From NCBI GenBank assembly GCA_946626015.1, contig CAMOTT010000004.1, forward strand, positions 1 to 30,814: 30,814 nucleotides of DNA, given 5' to 3'. The translations under genes were made by a program, and so were the position numbers. This stretch comes from an uncultured Clostridia bacterium. Its GTDB lineage: Bacteria; Bacillota; Clostridia; Oscillospirales; Acutalibacteraceae. The first letter of the stretch is position 1, and every line of letters begins with the position of its first letter. This document shows, piece after piece, positions 16,096 through 25,500 of this stretch. Under the pieces are notes generated by a model that saw only the letters and a program-made list of their open reading frames with translations, made no database searches and was not told the origin of the DNA.

Positions 16096-16800
16096 TTATG
16101 ATACTACCGTGCCGATATTCTCACCCGAGACCGCTCTGACTATGTTCTCCGGATCCTCAAGATTGAATACCAGGATCTTGATCTTATTGTCCCTGCAAAG
16201 AGAGGCGGCCGCCGCGTCCATGACCTTGAGCTCCCTGGCCAGGACCTCGCTGTGGGACAGGGTGTCGTACTTTTTCGCGTCCGGGAATTTGTGGGGATCC
16301 TTGTCATAGACACCGTCCACGTTGGTGGCCTTGAAGAGGATATCCGCCCCTATTTCCGCCGCGCGAAGAGCCGCCGCGGTGTCGGTGGTGAAGAAGGGGT
16401 TGCCTGTGCCGCAGCCGAAGATAACTACTCTGCCCTTTTCAAGATGACGGACAGCGCGGTTCCTGATGTAGGGCTCGGCTATCTGCTGCATTGTGATGGC
16501 GGTCTGCACCCTGACGGGTACGCCCAGCTGCTCCAGAGCGTCCGCCAGAGCAAGGGAGTTCATGACCGTTGCCAGCATACCCATGTGGTCTGCTCTGGTT
16601 TTGTCCATATCGCCGCTGCTGCGGCCCCTCCAGAAGTTGCCGCCGCCCACTACGATGCCGATCTCAACGCCCATATCCGAGCATTCTTTGACGTAGCGGC
16701 AAATGTTCTGAACCGTGCCCTGATCGATGCCGTGGCTGTTCTTGCCGGCAAGAACCTCTCCGCTGAGCTTGAGCAAAATGCGTTTATATGCGATGCCCAT
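16096..16800 (-). CDS. pyrH: Uridylate kinase (UMP kinase)
   Basis: Bacterial UMP kinase of the amino acid kinase fold, making UDP. The 234 residues begin YKRILLKLSGEVLAG and contain IGIVVGGGNFWRGR, DHMGMLATVMNSLAL and FGCGTGNPFFTTDTAAALRA, all typical. The start is unambiguous, with GGAGGT about 8 bases upstream. It is the first gene of the eight-gene minus-strand operon; rpsB and tsf, which often precede it, are not here, since a divergent sugar gene follows instead. Confidence 0.97.
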   Translation of the reverse strand: MGIAYKRILLKLSGEVLAGKNSHGIDQGTVQNICRYVKECSDMGVEIGIVVGGGNFWRGRSSGDMDKTRADHMGMLATVMNSLALADALEQLGVPVRVQTAITMQQIAEPYIRNRAVRHLEKGRVVIFGCGTGNPFFTTDTAAALRAAEIGADILFKATNVDGVYDKDPHKFPDAKKYDTLSHSEVLARELKVMDAAAASLCRDNKIKILVFNLEDPENIVRAVSGENIGTVVS

Positions 16801-16843
16801 AAAAAATACCTCCGTAACTGTCGTAGTTTTACATTCATAATAT

Positions 16844-16872
16844 ATATTACTTTATTTTGTACCGGGTGTAAA
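16844..16872 (-). promoter_or_regulatory. Predicted sigma-A promoter for pyrH-polC operon
   Basis: On the minus strand TTTACA (16867-16872) and TAATAT (16844-16849) are separated by 17 bases, 44 bases or more upstream of the pyrH ATG. No other good candidate was seen in the divergent spacer on this strand. Confidence 0.65.
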
Positions 16873-16955
16873 GAGTATTTTATAATATTTTAGGCGCTGC
16901 GGCGTGGAAAAATCCGACTGTGTTTTTGGTAAATATGGACAAAATCAAAATCCGG

Positions 16956-16983
16956 CGGATAATTTCCAAATCAAAATTATCCG
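16956..16983. promoter_or_regulatory. Perfect 10-base inverted repeat next to the sugar-operon promoter (putative operator)
   Basis: CGGATAATTT (16956-16965) and AAATTATCCG (16974-16983) form a perfect inverted repeat with an 8-base spacer. It ends six bases before the TTGACA -35 of the sugar transporter gene. It is followed by TTTTTCT and so also resembles a terminator, but no plus-strand gene lies upstream to terminate. An activator or repressor site is the simpler reading. Confidence 0.5.
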
Positions 16984-16989
16984 TTTTTC

Positions 16990-17018
16990 TTGACAAAGCT
17001 GCCGAGTTCCTCTATATT
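16990..17018 (+). promoter_or_regulatory. Predicted sigma-A promoter for the rhamnose genes
   Basis: TTGACA (16990-16995) and TATATT (17013-17018) are separated by 17 bases, giving a short leader of about 30 bases before the ATG at 17053. The near-consensus match suggests that control acts through the flanking palindrome rather than through a weak promoter. Confidence 0.75.
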
Positions 17019-17052
17019 AAATCTGATAACTATTATTTGCGGCGGTGTATAC

Positions 17053-18618
17053 ATGGGTAAAGGACTTTCAAAAGCAGGCGAAGCGATAAAAAAGGCAATA
17101 GGCGTTGAGGGCAGCTTTAAAGAGGCTGTTCTGCCAATGCTGGGCTACAATTCCGCCAGCATACTTATGGGCGGAGCCGGCCACATAATATCCCTGTACT
17201 TTATGTCGTTCCTGACTGAGGTGGAAGGGCTTCAGCCTGCCCAGTATGGTATGGTGGTCCTTCTTGCCCAGCTGTGGGACGCCGTGACCGATCCGGCCAT
17301 GGGCATAATCACGGATCGTACAAGGTCAAAGTACGGCAGACACAGGCGGTATCTGCTCTGGGGCATAATCCCCATTGCTGTGTCATATTTTATGCTCTGG
17401 AATTCCTTTGGCATCTCCGGCAAAAACAACTCCACATACACAATGATCTACTACATCATCGCCTATATGCTGTTCAACACCGCCTACACCCTTGTGGCTA
17501 TACCCCACACGGCGATGCTGCCGGAGCTGGCGCCGGAATATTTCCTGCGCACCCAGTACAAATCCGTTGAATATATAATGAACTCCGTAGGTATGATCTC
17601 ATCCTTTGCTCTGGTTTCCTTCAGCTTGGGTTTCTTCAATATGGAGGTCTTGTCCCCGGAGCTTAGGGGAAAGTTCCGTATCCTGGGCTTTATCCTGTGC
17701 CTCTGGTTCTCTCTGCCGCTTATAATAACCTTCAAGAGCACAAAAGAGCCCAGCTCCCTTGATATGCGGCTTGAGCCCCTCGATTTAAAGTCCCTGTTCA
17801 GGGAATATGTTCTTGTTTTCAAGAACAAAGCTTTCAGGCAGTATTTTGCCATCAGCCTGTTTTATATGATGTGCAAGGGCTTCTACAACAGCTCCAACCA
17901 GTATTTCATCCGCTATGTGGCAAAGCGTATGAATTCCTATAATGTCATACAGACAATAGCCGGAGCCGCGGAGGCTTCAGGTTTTCCCCTCAACTACTGG
18001 CTGACCAAGAGGTTCGGCAAGCAGACCTGCGGCAAGCTTTTGTCGCCGCTTTTGATATCCGGCATTTTGATAAACCTCTTCGTGACCGAAAAAACGCCTC
18101 TTGTGATTTTGATAATAGCGGTGGTGCTCTACAACTTCGGCTTCTCCGGCATCGGTTTTGTGACCACTAACATTCAGCCCGACGTTACCGACGCGGACGA
18201 GCTCATCACCGGCAGACGCCGCGAGGGCGTGGTGTCCACATTCAGCTCATTCATAAAAAAGAGCATAAACGGATTTATGTCAGCTATAACGGGCTTTACA
18301 CTGACGGCCTTTGGCTTTAAAACCGGAAAGGGCAAAACTTATCAGCAGACAGCCAGAGGTATTTTAGGCCTTAAAATAACCTACATTGTTTTGCCCGCGA
18401 CCTTTGCTGTTTTATCCTTTATCTCGGTATTCAGGTACAAGATGAGCAAATCCGACCACCAGCTTATCAAGAGGATAACAGCCGAGAAAAAGGAGAAGGG
18501 CAGGGCGGAGCTCACCGATGAACAGATAAACATCCTTGAGCAGATAACCGGACAGAAATTTGAGGATATGTGGATAGGCGGGTCAGACGATCCCGTCAGA
18601 AAATACAGCAGAACTTAA
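17053..18618 (+). CDS. GPH-family (MelB-like) sugar:cation symporter, MFS superfamily
   Basis: A polytopic membrane transporter of 521 residues. GPH hallmarks include LWDAVTDPAMGIITDRTRSK, followed by YGRHRRYLLWG, and NTAYTLVAIPHTAMLPELAP; Asp residues in the first motif match the cation-site region of MelB. A hydrophilic amphipathic start (MGKGLSKAGEAIKKAIG) and a charged C-terminal tail flank the 12 expected helices. The ATG at 17053 is preferred over an upstream TTG, which is part of the -35 box; its ribosome binding site (GGCGGTG) is weak. It is followed after 37 bases by L-rhamnose isomerase, so rhamnose or a rhamnoside is the likely substrate, by inference from context only. Confidence 0.88.
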   Translation: MGKGLSKAGEAIKKAIGVEGSFKEAVLPMLGYNSASILMGGAGHIISLYFMSFLTEVEGLQPAQYGMVVLLAQLWDAVTDPAMGIITDRTRSKYGRHRRYLLWGIIPIAVSYFMLWNSFGISGKNNSTYTMIYYIIAYMLFNTAYTLVAIPHTAMLPELAPEYFLRTQYKSVEYIMNSVGMISSFALVSFSLGFFNMEVLSPELRGKFRILGFILCLWFSLPLIITFKSTKEPSSLDMRLEPLDLKSLFREYVLVFKNKAFRQYFAISLFYMMCKGFYNSSNQYFIRYVAKRMNSYNVIQTIAGAAEASGFPLNYWLTKRFGKQTCGKLLSPLLISGILINLFVTEKTPLVILIIAVVLYNFGFSGIGFVTTNIQPDVTDADELITGRRREGVVSTFSSFIKKSINGFMSAITGFTLTAFGFKTGKGKTYQQTARGILGLKITYIVLPATFAVLSFISVFRYKMSKSDHQLIKRITAEKKEKGRAELTDEQINILEQITGQKFEDMWIGGSDDPVRKYSRT

Positions 18619-18655
18619 AAAATCAAATAAATACATTGATCGAGGAGTGCGTCAA

Positions 18656-19906
18656 ATGTCAAACGAGAGATACGAATACGCAAAGGCAAAATACGCGGAG
18701 CTGGGTGTTGACACCGAGGCCGCCATACTGGCTCTTTCGGACGAAAGAATATCGATACATTGCTGGCAGGGCGACGATGTCTGCGGCTTTGAGAAGAACG
18801 CCGGAGCTTTGTCCGGCGGCATTGCCGCAACGGGCAACTACCCGGGCAAGGCCAGAAATCCGCAGGAGCTTATGGCGGATATAGACAAGGTGCTTTCACT
18901 TGTCCCCGGCAAACACAAAATAAACGTCCATGCCATATATGCCGTCACGGACGAACCCGTTGACAGGGACAAGCTCAGACCCGAGCATTTCAAGGCCTGG
19001 GTGGATTTTGCAAAGGCAAGGGGTCTGGGTCTAGATATAAACCCCACAATGTTCTCCCATCCCATGGCGGCGGACGGGCTGACCCTTTCCCATCCCGATG
19101 AGAAGGTCAGGCGTTTTTGGATCGACCACTGCAAGGCCATGCGCAAGGTGGGCGAATATTTCGGCCGCGAGCTGGGCATAACCTGCGTCAACAACATCTG
19201 GATCCCGGACGGATACAAGGACACCCCCGCGGATCGTTTTGGCCCCCGTCAGCGTCTCAAGGAAGCCCTTGACGAGATCCTTGCGGAAAAGATCGACAAA
19301 CGCTATCTGGTGGATACGGTGGAGTCCAAGGTTTTCGGCATAGGCGTGGAATCTTACACCGTAGGCTCCCATGAGTTTTATATGAACTACGCGGCCAACA
19401 GCGACGCTATATGCCTGCTTGATAACGGCCATTATCACCCCACAGAGGTGGTGTCAGACAAAATACCCTCCATGCTGCTCTTCTCCGACAAAATAGCCCT
19501 CCACGTCACCAGAGGCGTCAGGTGGGACAGCGACCATGTGGTCATTTTTGACGAGGAGCTTAAGGAGATAGCCAAGGAGATAGTCCGCTGCGGCGCTCTT
19601 GACAGGGTGTTCATAGCCCTTGACTATTTTGACGCCAGCATAAACAGGGTCACCGCCTGGGTCACGGGTGTTAGGAATATGCAGAAAGCTCTGCTCTTTG
19701 CTCTGCTGCTCCCCAACGAGAAGCTGAAGACATTGCAGGATAAAGGCGATTTTTCCAGACTGCTGGCAATGAACGAGGAGCTTAAGTTCTACCCCTTTGC
19801 CGACGTTTGGCAGGAATTCTGCCGCCGCAGCGACGTTCCGGAGGACGAGAGCTGGATAGATGCCGTGGAGCAGTACGAAAGAGAAGTCCAATCAAAGAGA
19901 AAATAA
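18656..19906 (+). CDS. rhaA: L-rhamnose isomerase
   Basis: Interconverts L-rhamnose and L-rhamnulose. The 416 residues align along their length with the enterobacterial enzyme as I recall it: ALSDERISIHCWQGDDV, TGNYPGKARN, GLDINPTMFSHP, NNIWIPDGYKDTPADR, VESKVFGIGVESYTVGSHEF, LLDNGHYHPTEVVSDKI, VRWDSDHVV and LDYFDASINR. The acidic and histidine metal ligands in these motifs are kept. The start at 18656 has GAGGAG 8 bases upstream; a GTG at 18647 falls within that site. Rhamnulokinase and rhamnulose-phosphate aldolase genes are not in this window. Confidence 0.96.
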   Translation: MSNERYEYAKAKYAELGVDTEAAILALSDERISIHCWQGDDVCGFEKNAGALSGGIAATGNYPGKARNPQELMADIDKVLSLVPGKHKINVHAIYAVTDEPVDRDKLRPEHFKAWVDFAKARGLGLDINPTMFSHPMAADGLTLSHPDEKVRRFWIDHCKAMRKVGEYFGRELGITCVNNIWIPDGYKDTPADRFGPRQRLKEALDEILAEKIDKRYLVDTVESKVFGIGVESYTVGSHEFYMNYAANSDAICLLDNGHYHPTEVVSDKIPSMLLFSDKIALHVTRGVRWDSDHVVIFDEELKEIAKEIVRCGALDRVFIALDYFDASINRVTAWVTGVRNMQKALLFALLLPNEKLKTLQDKGDFSRLLAMNEELKFYPFADVWQEFCRRSDVPEDESWIDAVEQYEREVQSKRK

Positions 19907-19920
19907 TAACCGATAAAAAT

Positions 19921-19967
19921 GAAAACCCCGGGCACGGCAGTTTAATACCGCGCCCGGGATGTTTTTT
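19921..19967. terminator. Bidirectional terminator between rhaA and the convergent TIM-barrel gene
   Basis: CCCGGGC-A-CGG (19927-19937) pairs with CCG-C-GCCCGGG (19948-19958): ten GC-rich pairs and one mismatch, followed by six T (19962-19967) on the plus strand. A short A run (19922-19925) lies on the other side for the minus strand. Confidence 0.88.
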
Positions 19968-19977
19968 GCCCGAAGGC

Positions 19978-20784
19978 TTACATATTCCTGTCCATATATG
20001 ACTTGTAGTGCGCAAAGACGATGCCCGGCTCCTGCAGGTCGGGCTTCCAGCGCTTGACCCATTCCAGGGAGATAAAGCCGGTGTAGTTGAGCTTTTTGAG
20101 CTCGTTTATGGAGTCGATGACGGGAATATCGCCGTGCCCCATCATGCAGTAGGTGATAACGCCGTCCGTCACTTTGGAATCCTTGATGTGGACGTGCTTT
20201 ATGAGTGAGCCCAGCTTTGACGCCGTGTATCCGGGTTTTTCTTCGCCAAAGACCACGGTGTGATGGATATCCCACAGCACGCCGCAGTTTTTTGCCCCGG
20301 CAGCGTCAAGGAATTTCAGCATTTCGTCGCTGCTTGAAAGATTGCCGTTGGTTTCCGCGAGGGGGGTGACGTTGAACAGCTCGCCGTATTCGCAAAGGGC
20401 GGCGTAGAGCTTTGCGCCCAGCTCAAAATCGCCCTCGCTTTTTTGGGGCTGGCCGGTGCCCATGACGCGGATGTAGGGCACGCCCAGAGCGTTGGCCAGA
20501 TTTATATACGCGCAGGCTTCCACAAAGGCGGCCTGCGCCTTTTCTCTGTTGATGTCCGCGATAGCGGCGCCGGAGGTGAGGATGGGTATCTCAAGCCCGA
20601 TATCCCTGAGCCTTTTCATGGTTTTTTCCCTGTTTTCGGCTGAAAATTCCGCGATCCTCGGAGCAAACATCTCCGAGCCCAGACCGCGTATCTCAACGCC
20701 GTCAAAGCCCAGATCCTTTGATATGGATACGACCTCACCGAAATTCCAACGGGGACAGCCGAGAGTTGAAAACGATAGCTTCAA
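19978..20784 (-). CDS. Sugar phosphate isomerase/epimerase-like TIM barrel (AP endonuclease 2 fold)
   Basis: A 268-residue xylose-isomerase-like TIM barrel. Visible motifs: KLSFSTLGCPRW, GFDGVEIRG, PYIRVMGTG, VTPLAETNG, VLWDIHHTV, IKHVHIKDSK, MMGHGDIP and FISLEWVKRW. The Glu, Asp, His and Glu in these strands are the usual metal ligands. The substrate cannot be assigned. I favour a TTG start at 20782-20784 because it yields the family's typical beginning and AAAGG lies 10 bases upstream; a GTG at 20791-20793 is only 2 bases from that site. The gene lies just after the acyl-CoA ligase, and is convergent with rhaA, so a sugar link is possible. Confidence 0.88.
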   Translation of the reverse strand: MKLSFSTLGCPRWNFGEVVSISKDLGFDGVEIRGLGSEMFAPRIAEFSAENREKTMKRLRDIGLEIPILTSGAAIADINREKAQAAFVEACAYINLANALGVPYIRVMGTGQPQKSEGDFELGAKLYAALCEYGELFNVTPLAETNGNLSSSDEMLKFLDAAGAKNCGVLWDIHHTVVFGEEKPGYTASKLGSLIKHVHIKDSKVTDGVITYCMMGHGDIPVIDSINELKKLNYTGFISLEWVKRWKPDLQEPGIVFAHYKSYMDRNM

Positions 20785-20807
20785 ATCAAACACAACCTTT
20801 CGTAATA

Positions 20808-22475
20808 TTAAGCGGTCTCAATATCTTTCGCGGCCTGCAGTTCGTACTTGTCAACTGCCATTTCACGCAAAACGACCTTTTGTATCTTGCCGCTGGGAGT
20901 CATGGGAAAATCGTCCATAAACCAGACGAAACGGGGGATTTTGAAGAAAGCGACTTCGTGCTTGTAGAACTCCTTTACTTCCTCCTCGGTGAGGGTCTCG
21001 CCGTCCTTGACAACGACACAGGCGCAGATCTCTTCGCCGTATTTTTTGCTGGGCACGCCGATGACCTGAACGTCCTTGACCTTGGGGTGACGGTAAAGGC
21101 ACTCCTCAAGCTCCTTGGGGTAGATGTTTTCGCCGCCCCTGATTATCATATCCTTAAGTCTGCCGGTGACTTTGTAGTAGCCGTTTTCGTCGCACACAGC
21201 GAGATCGCCGAAGTGCAGCCAGCCGTCTTTATCGATGGCCTGAGCTGTTGCCTCGGGCATTTTATAGTAGCCCTTCATGGTGTTGTAGCCCCGTGAACAA
21301 AATTCACCGATCTGACCGGCAGGCAGGGTCTCGCCAGTCTCGGGATCGATTATTTTGCACTCAACTCCCGGGAAGGCTTTGCCCACGGTGGTGCACCTGA
21401 TCTCGGTGGAATCCGTTGTTGTGGTCATGGTGCAGCCCGGGGAGGCCTCGGTCTGACCGAAGACTATGACGATATCCGTCATATGCATTTTTTCCACCAC
21501 GTCCTGCATGGTCTTGATGGGGCAGGGGGAGCCTGCCATTATTCCCGTGCGCATATTTGAAAAATCGTATTTCTCAAAATCCGGGTGCTCAAGCATTGCG
21601 ATGAACATTGTGGGGACCCCGTGTACTGCCGTACACTTTTCGCCTACAAGGGCGTCCATTACCTTCTGCGCCTTGAACATATCAATGGGCACAAAGGCTG
21701 TGCCGTGGGTGATGCAGGACATAAGCGCCAGCACCATGCCGAAGCAGTGGAAGAAGGGCACGGTTATGCAGAGCTTATCCTTGTGGGTGAAGCCCATGCC
21801 GTCGCCGATGGTGACGCCGTTGTTGAGAATGCTGTAATGCGTAAGCATAACGCCCTTGGGGTAACCTGTTGTGCCGGAGGTGTACTGGATGTTTACTATC
21901 TCATCTTTTTTGCAGCTGTCTCTGATGGGGATGTACTCCTCTACGGGGAACTGCTCCGCCAGGGTGTAGAGGTCGTCCCATTTGACCATGCCTGCCGGGC
22001 ATTCCTCTTCGCCGGCGTAGATGACGGCTTTAAGACAGGGGAAAGCCGGGCAGTTGAGCTTGCCGGGTTCGCTGTCCTTGAGCTCGGGGCAAAGGTCGTT
22101 TATTATCTCGATGTAGCTGGTGCCCTTGTAACCGTCTATGAGTACGATGGCGTTCGTGTCGGACTGTCGCATCTGATACTCAAGCTCAAAATGCTTGTAG
22201 CTTGTATTGACGGTCACAAGCACGCCGCCCATTTTCGCGCTGCCGAAAAAGGTCAGCAGCCACGCGGGAACGTTGGTGGCCCAGATGGAAATGTGGTCGC
22301 CTTTCTTAAGACCGAGGGCAAGAAAGCCGCGTGCAATTATTTCACATTCTTCGTTAAATTCCTTCCATGTGCGGCGATAATCGCGGTCAGTGTAATTTAT
22401 CATATTATCGTCCGGGTATTTTTCAGCCATAAGCGCCAGTTGTTCGCCTAAGGTGAGATCGGTAAATTTTTGCAT
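20808..22475 (-). CDS. AMP-forming acyl-CoA synthetase (medium/long-chain fatty acid CoA ligase type)
   Basis: ANL-superfamily enzyme of 555 residues that activates a carboxylic acid through an acyl-adenylate and transfers it to CoA. P-loop YTSGTTGYPKG at 198-208, then IVFGQTEASPG, DGWLHFGDLA, GRLKDMIIRGGENIYPKELE and PSGKIQK with the catalytic Lys near 530. This is the FadD/AcsA-like subgroup; the acid is unknown. The start has AGGAAAGG upstream and lies 35 bases after the smc stop. An autonomous promoter inside smc was not evaluated. Confidence 0.93.
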   Translation of the reverse strand: MQKFTDLTLGEQLALMAEKYPDDNMINYTDRDYRRTWKEFNEECEIIARGFLALGLKKGDHISIWATNVPAWLLTFFGSAKMGGVLVTVNTSYKHFELEYQMRQSDTNAIVLIDGYKGTSYIEIINDLCPELKDSEPGKLNCPAFPCLKAVIYAGEEECPAGMVKWDDLYTLAEQFPVEEYIPIRDSCKKDEIVNIQYTSGTTGYPKGVMLTHYSILNNGVTIGDGMGFTHKDKLCITVPFFHCFGMVLALMSCITHGTAFVPIDMFKAQKVMDALVGEKCTAVHGVPTMFIAMLEHPDFEKYDFSNMRTGIMAGSPCPIKTMQDVVEKMHMTDIVIVFGQTEASPGCTMTTTTDSTEIRCTTVGKAFPGVECKIIDPETGETLPAGQIGEFCSRGYNTMKGYYKMPEATAQAIDKDGWLHFGDLAVCDENGYYKVTGRLKDMIIRGGENIYPKELEECLYRHPKVKDVQVIGVPSKKYGEEICACVVVKDGETLTEEEVKEFYKHEVAFFKIPRFVWFMDDFPMTPSGKIQKVVLREMAVDKYELQAAKDIETA

Positions 22476-22510
22476 ATAATATCATTCCTTTCCTGATTGA
22501 AAGTGTGCAA

Positions 22511-25500
22511 TTAAGAGATACCCAGCTTCTTTGCCATTTCGGCGGTTTTGAGCTCAAGGAGCTTTGAAACTCCCTCCTCCTGCATGGTGATGCCGTAAAG
22601 CATATCGGCCTCCTCCATAGTGCCCCGCCTGTGGGTTATGAGTATGAACTGGGTGTTCTTTGTCATTCTTCTTACATATTTTGCGTATCTTGTCACATTT
22701 ATATCGTCAAGAGCCGCTTCCACTTCGTCAAAAATGCAGAAGGGGGCGGGTTTGACCTTCAGGATGGCGAACAGCAGAGCGATAGCGGAAAGTCCCTTTT
22801 CGCCGCCGGAGAGAAGATCGATGTTCTGGACGTTCTTGCCCGGTGGCTGAACCTTGATCTCAATGTTGCTTTCCAGCACGTCAAGGGGATTTTCAAGAAT
22901 AAGCTCCGCCTTGCCGCCGTCAAACAGCTCGGCAAAGGTTTCCGAGAAATAGGAGTTCATTTTAGCGAACTGCTCCCTGAACCGCTCCGACATTTTGCCG
23001 GTGAGCTCGGTTATGAGCTTGATAAGCTCGTCTCTGGAATCCTCGATATCCTTTACCTGGCAGTTCATGTATTCGTATCTTTCGGAGACTTCCTTGTACT
23101 CCTCTATGGCGCCCACATTCACGCTGCCTAAGGCTCTGATCTTGCTCTTGACCTCGTTGAGTGTACGCTGTGAAAGCTGAACGTCCTCGATAACGATGCC
23201 CAGCTCCTCCGCCTCGCGCAGGGTCAGCTGATATTCGTCATAGAGCTTGTTTTGAGCGGTTTCAAGTTCTTTTTCAACCGCCGCCTTGCGCTCCTCGAGC
23301 CTTGCCAGCTCGCCGCCCAGCTTTTCTTTTTCCTCAAGCTTTTCTTTCTCGGCGCCGCGCAGGACAGTGGTGTCGCTCTCCACCTGAGTTCTGTCCGCCA
23401 CGAGCTTCTCCACGTTTTCTTTGGAGGTGCGGCTCTGCTCCCTGAGAGCGGCCGCCTGTTCGGTCATGAGCTTGATCTTTTCGGTTATATCCTCGTTGCT
23501 CTTTGTGATTTTTTCTATCTCTTTGTTCAATTCGCCCACGCGACCCTCGTGGCTGGCGCGGCGTATCTTCAGCGAGGCTATGCTTTCCTCTTTTGATTCT
23601 ATATCCTTCCTTGCGGCAAGTATCTCAAGGTTGATCTTTGCCTCAAGTTCGTTCAGCTCTTCGCGCTTCGCCTCAAGCAGCTGGCGGCTTTTGCCCAGCT
23701 TTTCAAGCTCCGCGTTGACGGCGTCTATTTTGCCGTTGAGTATCTCTATTTCCTTATTTGCCGACTGACAGGCCGCTTCCATTTCCTTGATGCGAGCCTG
23801 AGATTTTACTCTCTCGTTTTCCAGATCGGCAAGGGCCGCGACGGCGGTTTCGAGCTTACCTTCGATCATGTCAAGCTCGCTCTCTCTGCGGATGACCTCC
23901 TCCTGCGCTTTGGCAAGGTCTGCCCCGGCGCCGTCAAGCTCAGCCTCCGCCGCGGCAAGCTCCGCGGTGATCTCTTTTATGCTTTCCTGGGTACGGTCAA
24001 AGTCCTCCTGGAGCTTCTTGACTGTTACGCCGAGCTTTTCGATCTCGTTAGCCCTGCTCAGGAAGCCGGAGCCGTGTCCCTGAGAGCCGCCGGTCATGGA
24101 ACCGCCGGTGTTGATGACCTGACCGTCAAGGGTGACTATCTTGACGCGGTAGGAATATTTTTTGGCCATTGCGATGGCGCTGTCTATATCCTCCGCCACA
24201 ACCGTTCTGCACAGCTGGGAGCGGATTATCTCGGTATATTTCGGGTCAAACTCAAGTATTTCGTCCGCCATTGCCACGTATCCGGCGCACTCGTCCAGCC
24301 CCTTCTCCGTAAAGTCCTTTGCTGTGACGGAGCTTATGGGCAGGAAGGTGGCGCGCCCGGCCCGGTTTTCCTTGAGGTACAGGATGGCGCGTTTGGCGTC
24401 GTTTTCGGTGTCCGTTACAATGTGCTGGATAGCCGCGCCCAAAGCGGTCTCAACGGCCACGGCGTATTTTTCTTTGACGGTGATAAGCTGGGAAAGGGGG
24501 CCGTGGATGCCCCGGAGCTGCCCTCTGCCCGCTTCGCGCATAACAGCCCGGACGCTGCCGGAATAGCCCTCCATATTTTTCTCAAGATCATCCAGCATTT
24601 TGATCCTTGCCTTGCGCTGCTGGATGTTCAGGTTAAGTGAATCCGACTCCCTGCGCAGCTTTTCGGCCTTTTCGCGCTTAAGCTCCGCCTTGAGCTGATA
24701 GCCGGACATGGAGTTCTGTATGGCCTGCAGGTTTTCCTTTGCGGCATCGAGCTCTTTGCCGCAGTTGTCCTTCTGCGCTCGCATATCGTCCACAACGCCG
24801 CTCCTTGTGTTAAGCACGGTGTTGATGTTTTCGATCCTTGTCTGCAATTCTTCGATCGCGGACACAGCCGTGGAGTTTTCGATCCTTTTCTCGGAGAGCT
24901 CTGCGGTAAGCCCGGCCAGAGTCTGGGAAAATTCCGAGGTCTTGTCAGCGTTTTCGGAGTTTTCCTTTTTGGCTCCGCTGATGCTTTCAACGGCATCGTC
25001 AAGTTCCTGCGTCTTCTGCTTGATGACCTCAATGATGGAGTTGATCTCATCTGAGAGCTCATTGATCTGACGGTCAATGTCCTGCTCTGTATCCTCCGCC
25101 TGATTGACGTCGGACAGCAGGCGGTCTATGTAATCGTTGTTGTGTGAGATAGTGTTGTTCTCAACGGCTATTTCGCCGTCTATTTTAACAGCCTGTTCTT
25201 CAAGGCTGGAGGAATTCTGACGGATGTTTTCAATCTCAGCGGTAATGCTCTGACCGCGAGTGATAAGCGCCTCTATCTCCTCGTTTATCTGTGTCAGCTT
25301 GCCGCTGATCTCATCATACTGGGCGGTGGTCAGGGTGAGCTTGTGCTCCTGATCGCGCATACTGTTTTTTGCCTTGTCTATTGTATATAGACAGAGACCC
25401 ACTTCAAGATCCTTTTTCTGCTGGGCCAGCACGATGAACTTCTGCGCCTTTTCGCTTTGGATGCGCAGGGGCTCCACACGCCCCTCCAGCTCTGAGAGGA

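Noticed and set aside
16956..16990. Rho-independent terminator on the plus strand
   Set aside because: It has hairpin and T-run form but no plus-strand gene lies upstream and it directly precedes a promoter, so an operator is more plausible. Termination is not excluded.
16990..17052. TTG start for the sugar transporter
   Set aside because: The TTG is the first part of the TTGACA -35 box, so it would not be transcribed from that promoter.
21585..22451. 288-codon plus-strand open frame
   Set aside because: It is the antisense shadow of the acyl-CoA ligase, without motifs or a ribosome binding site.
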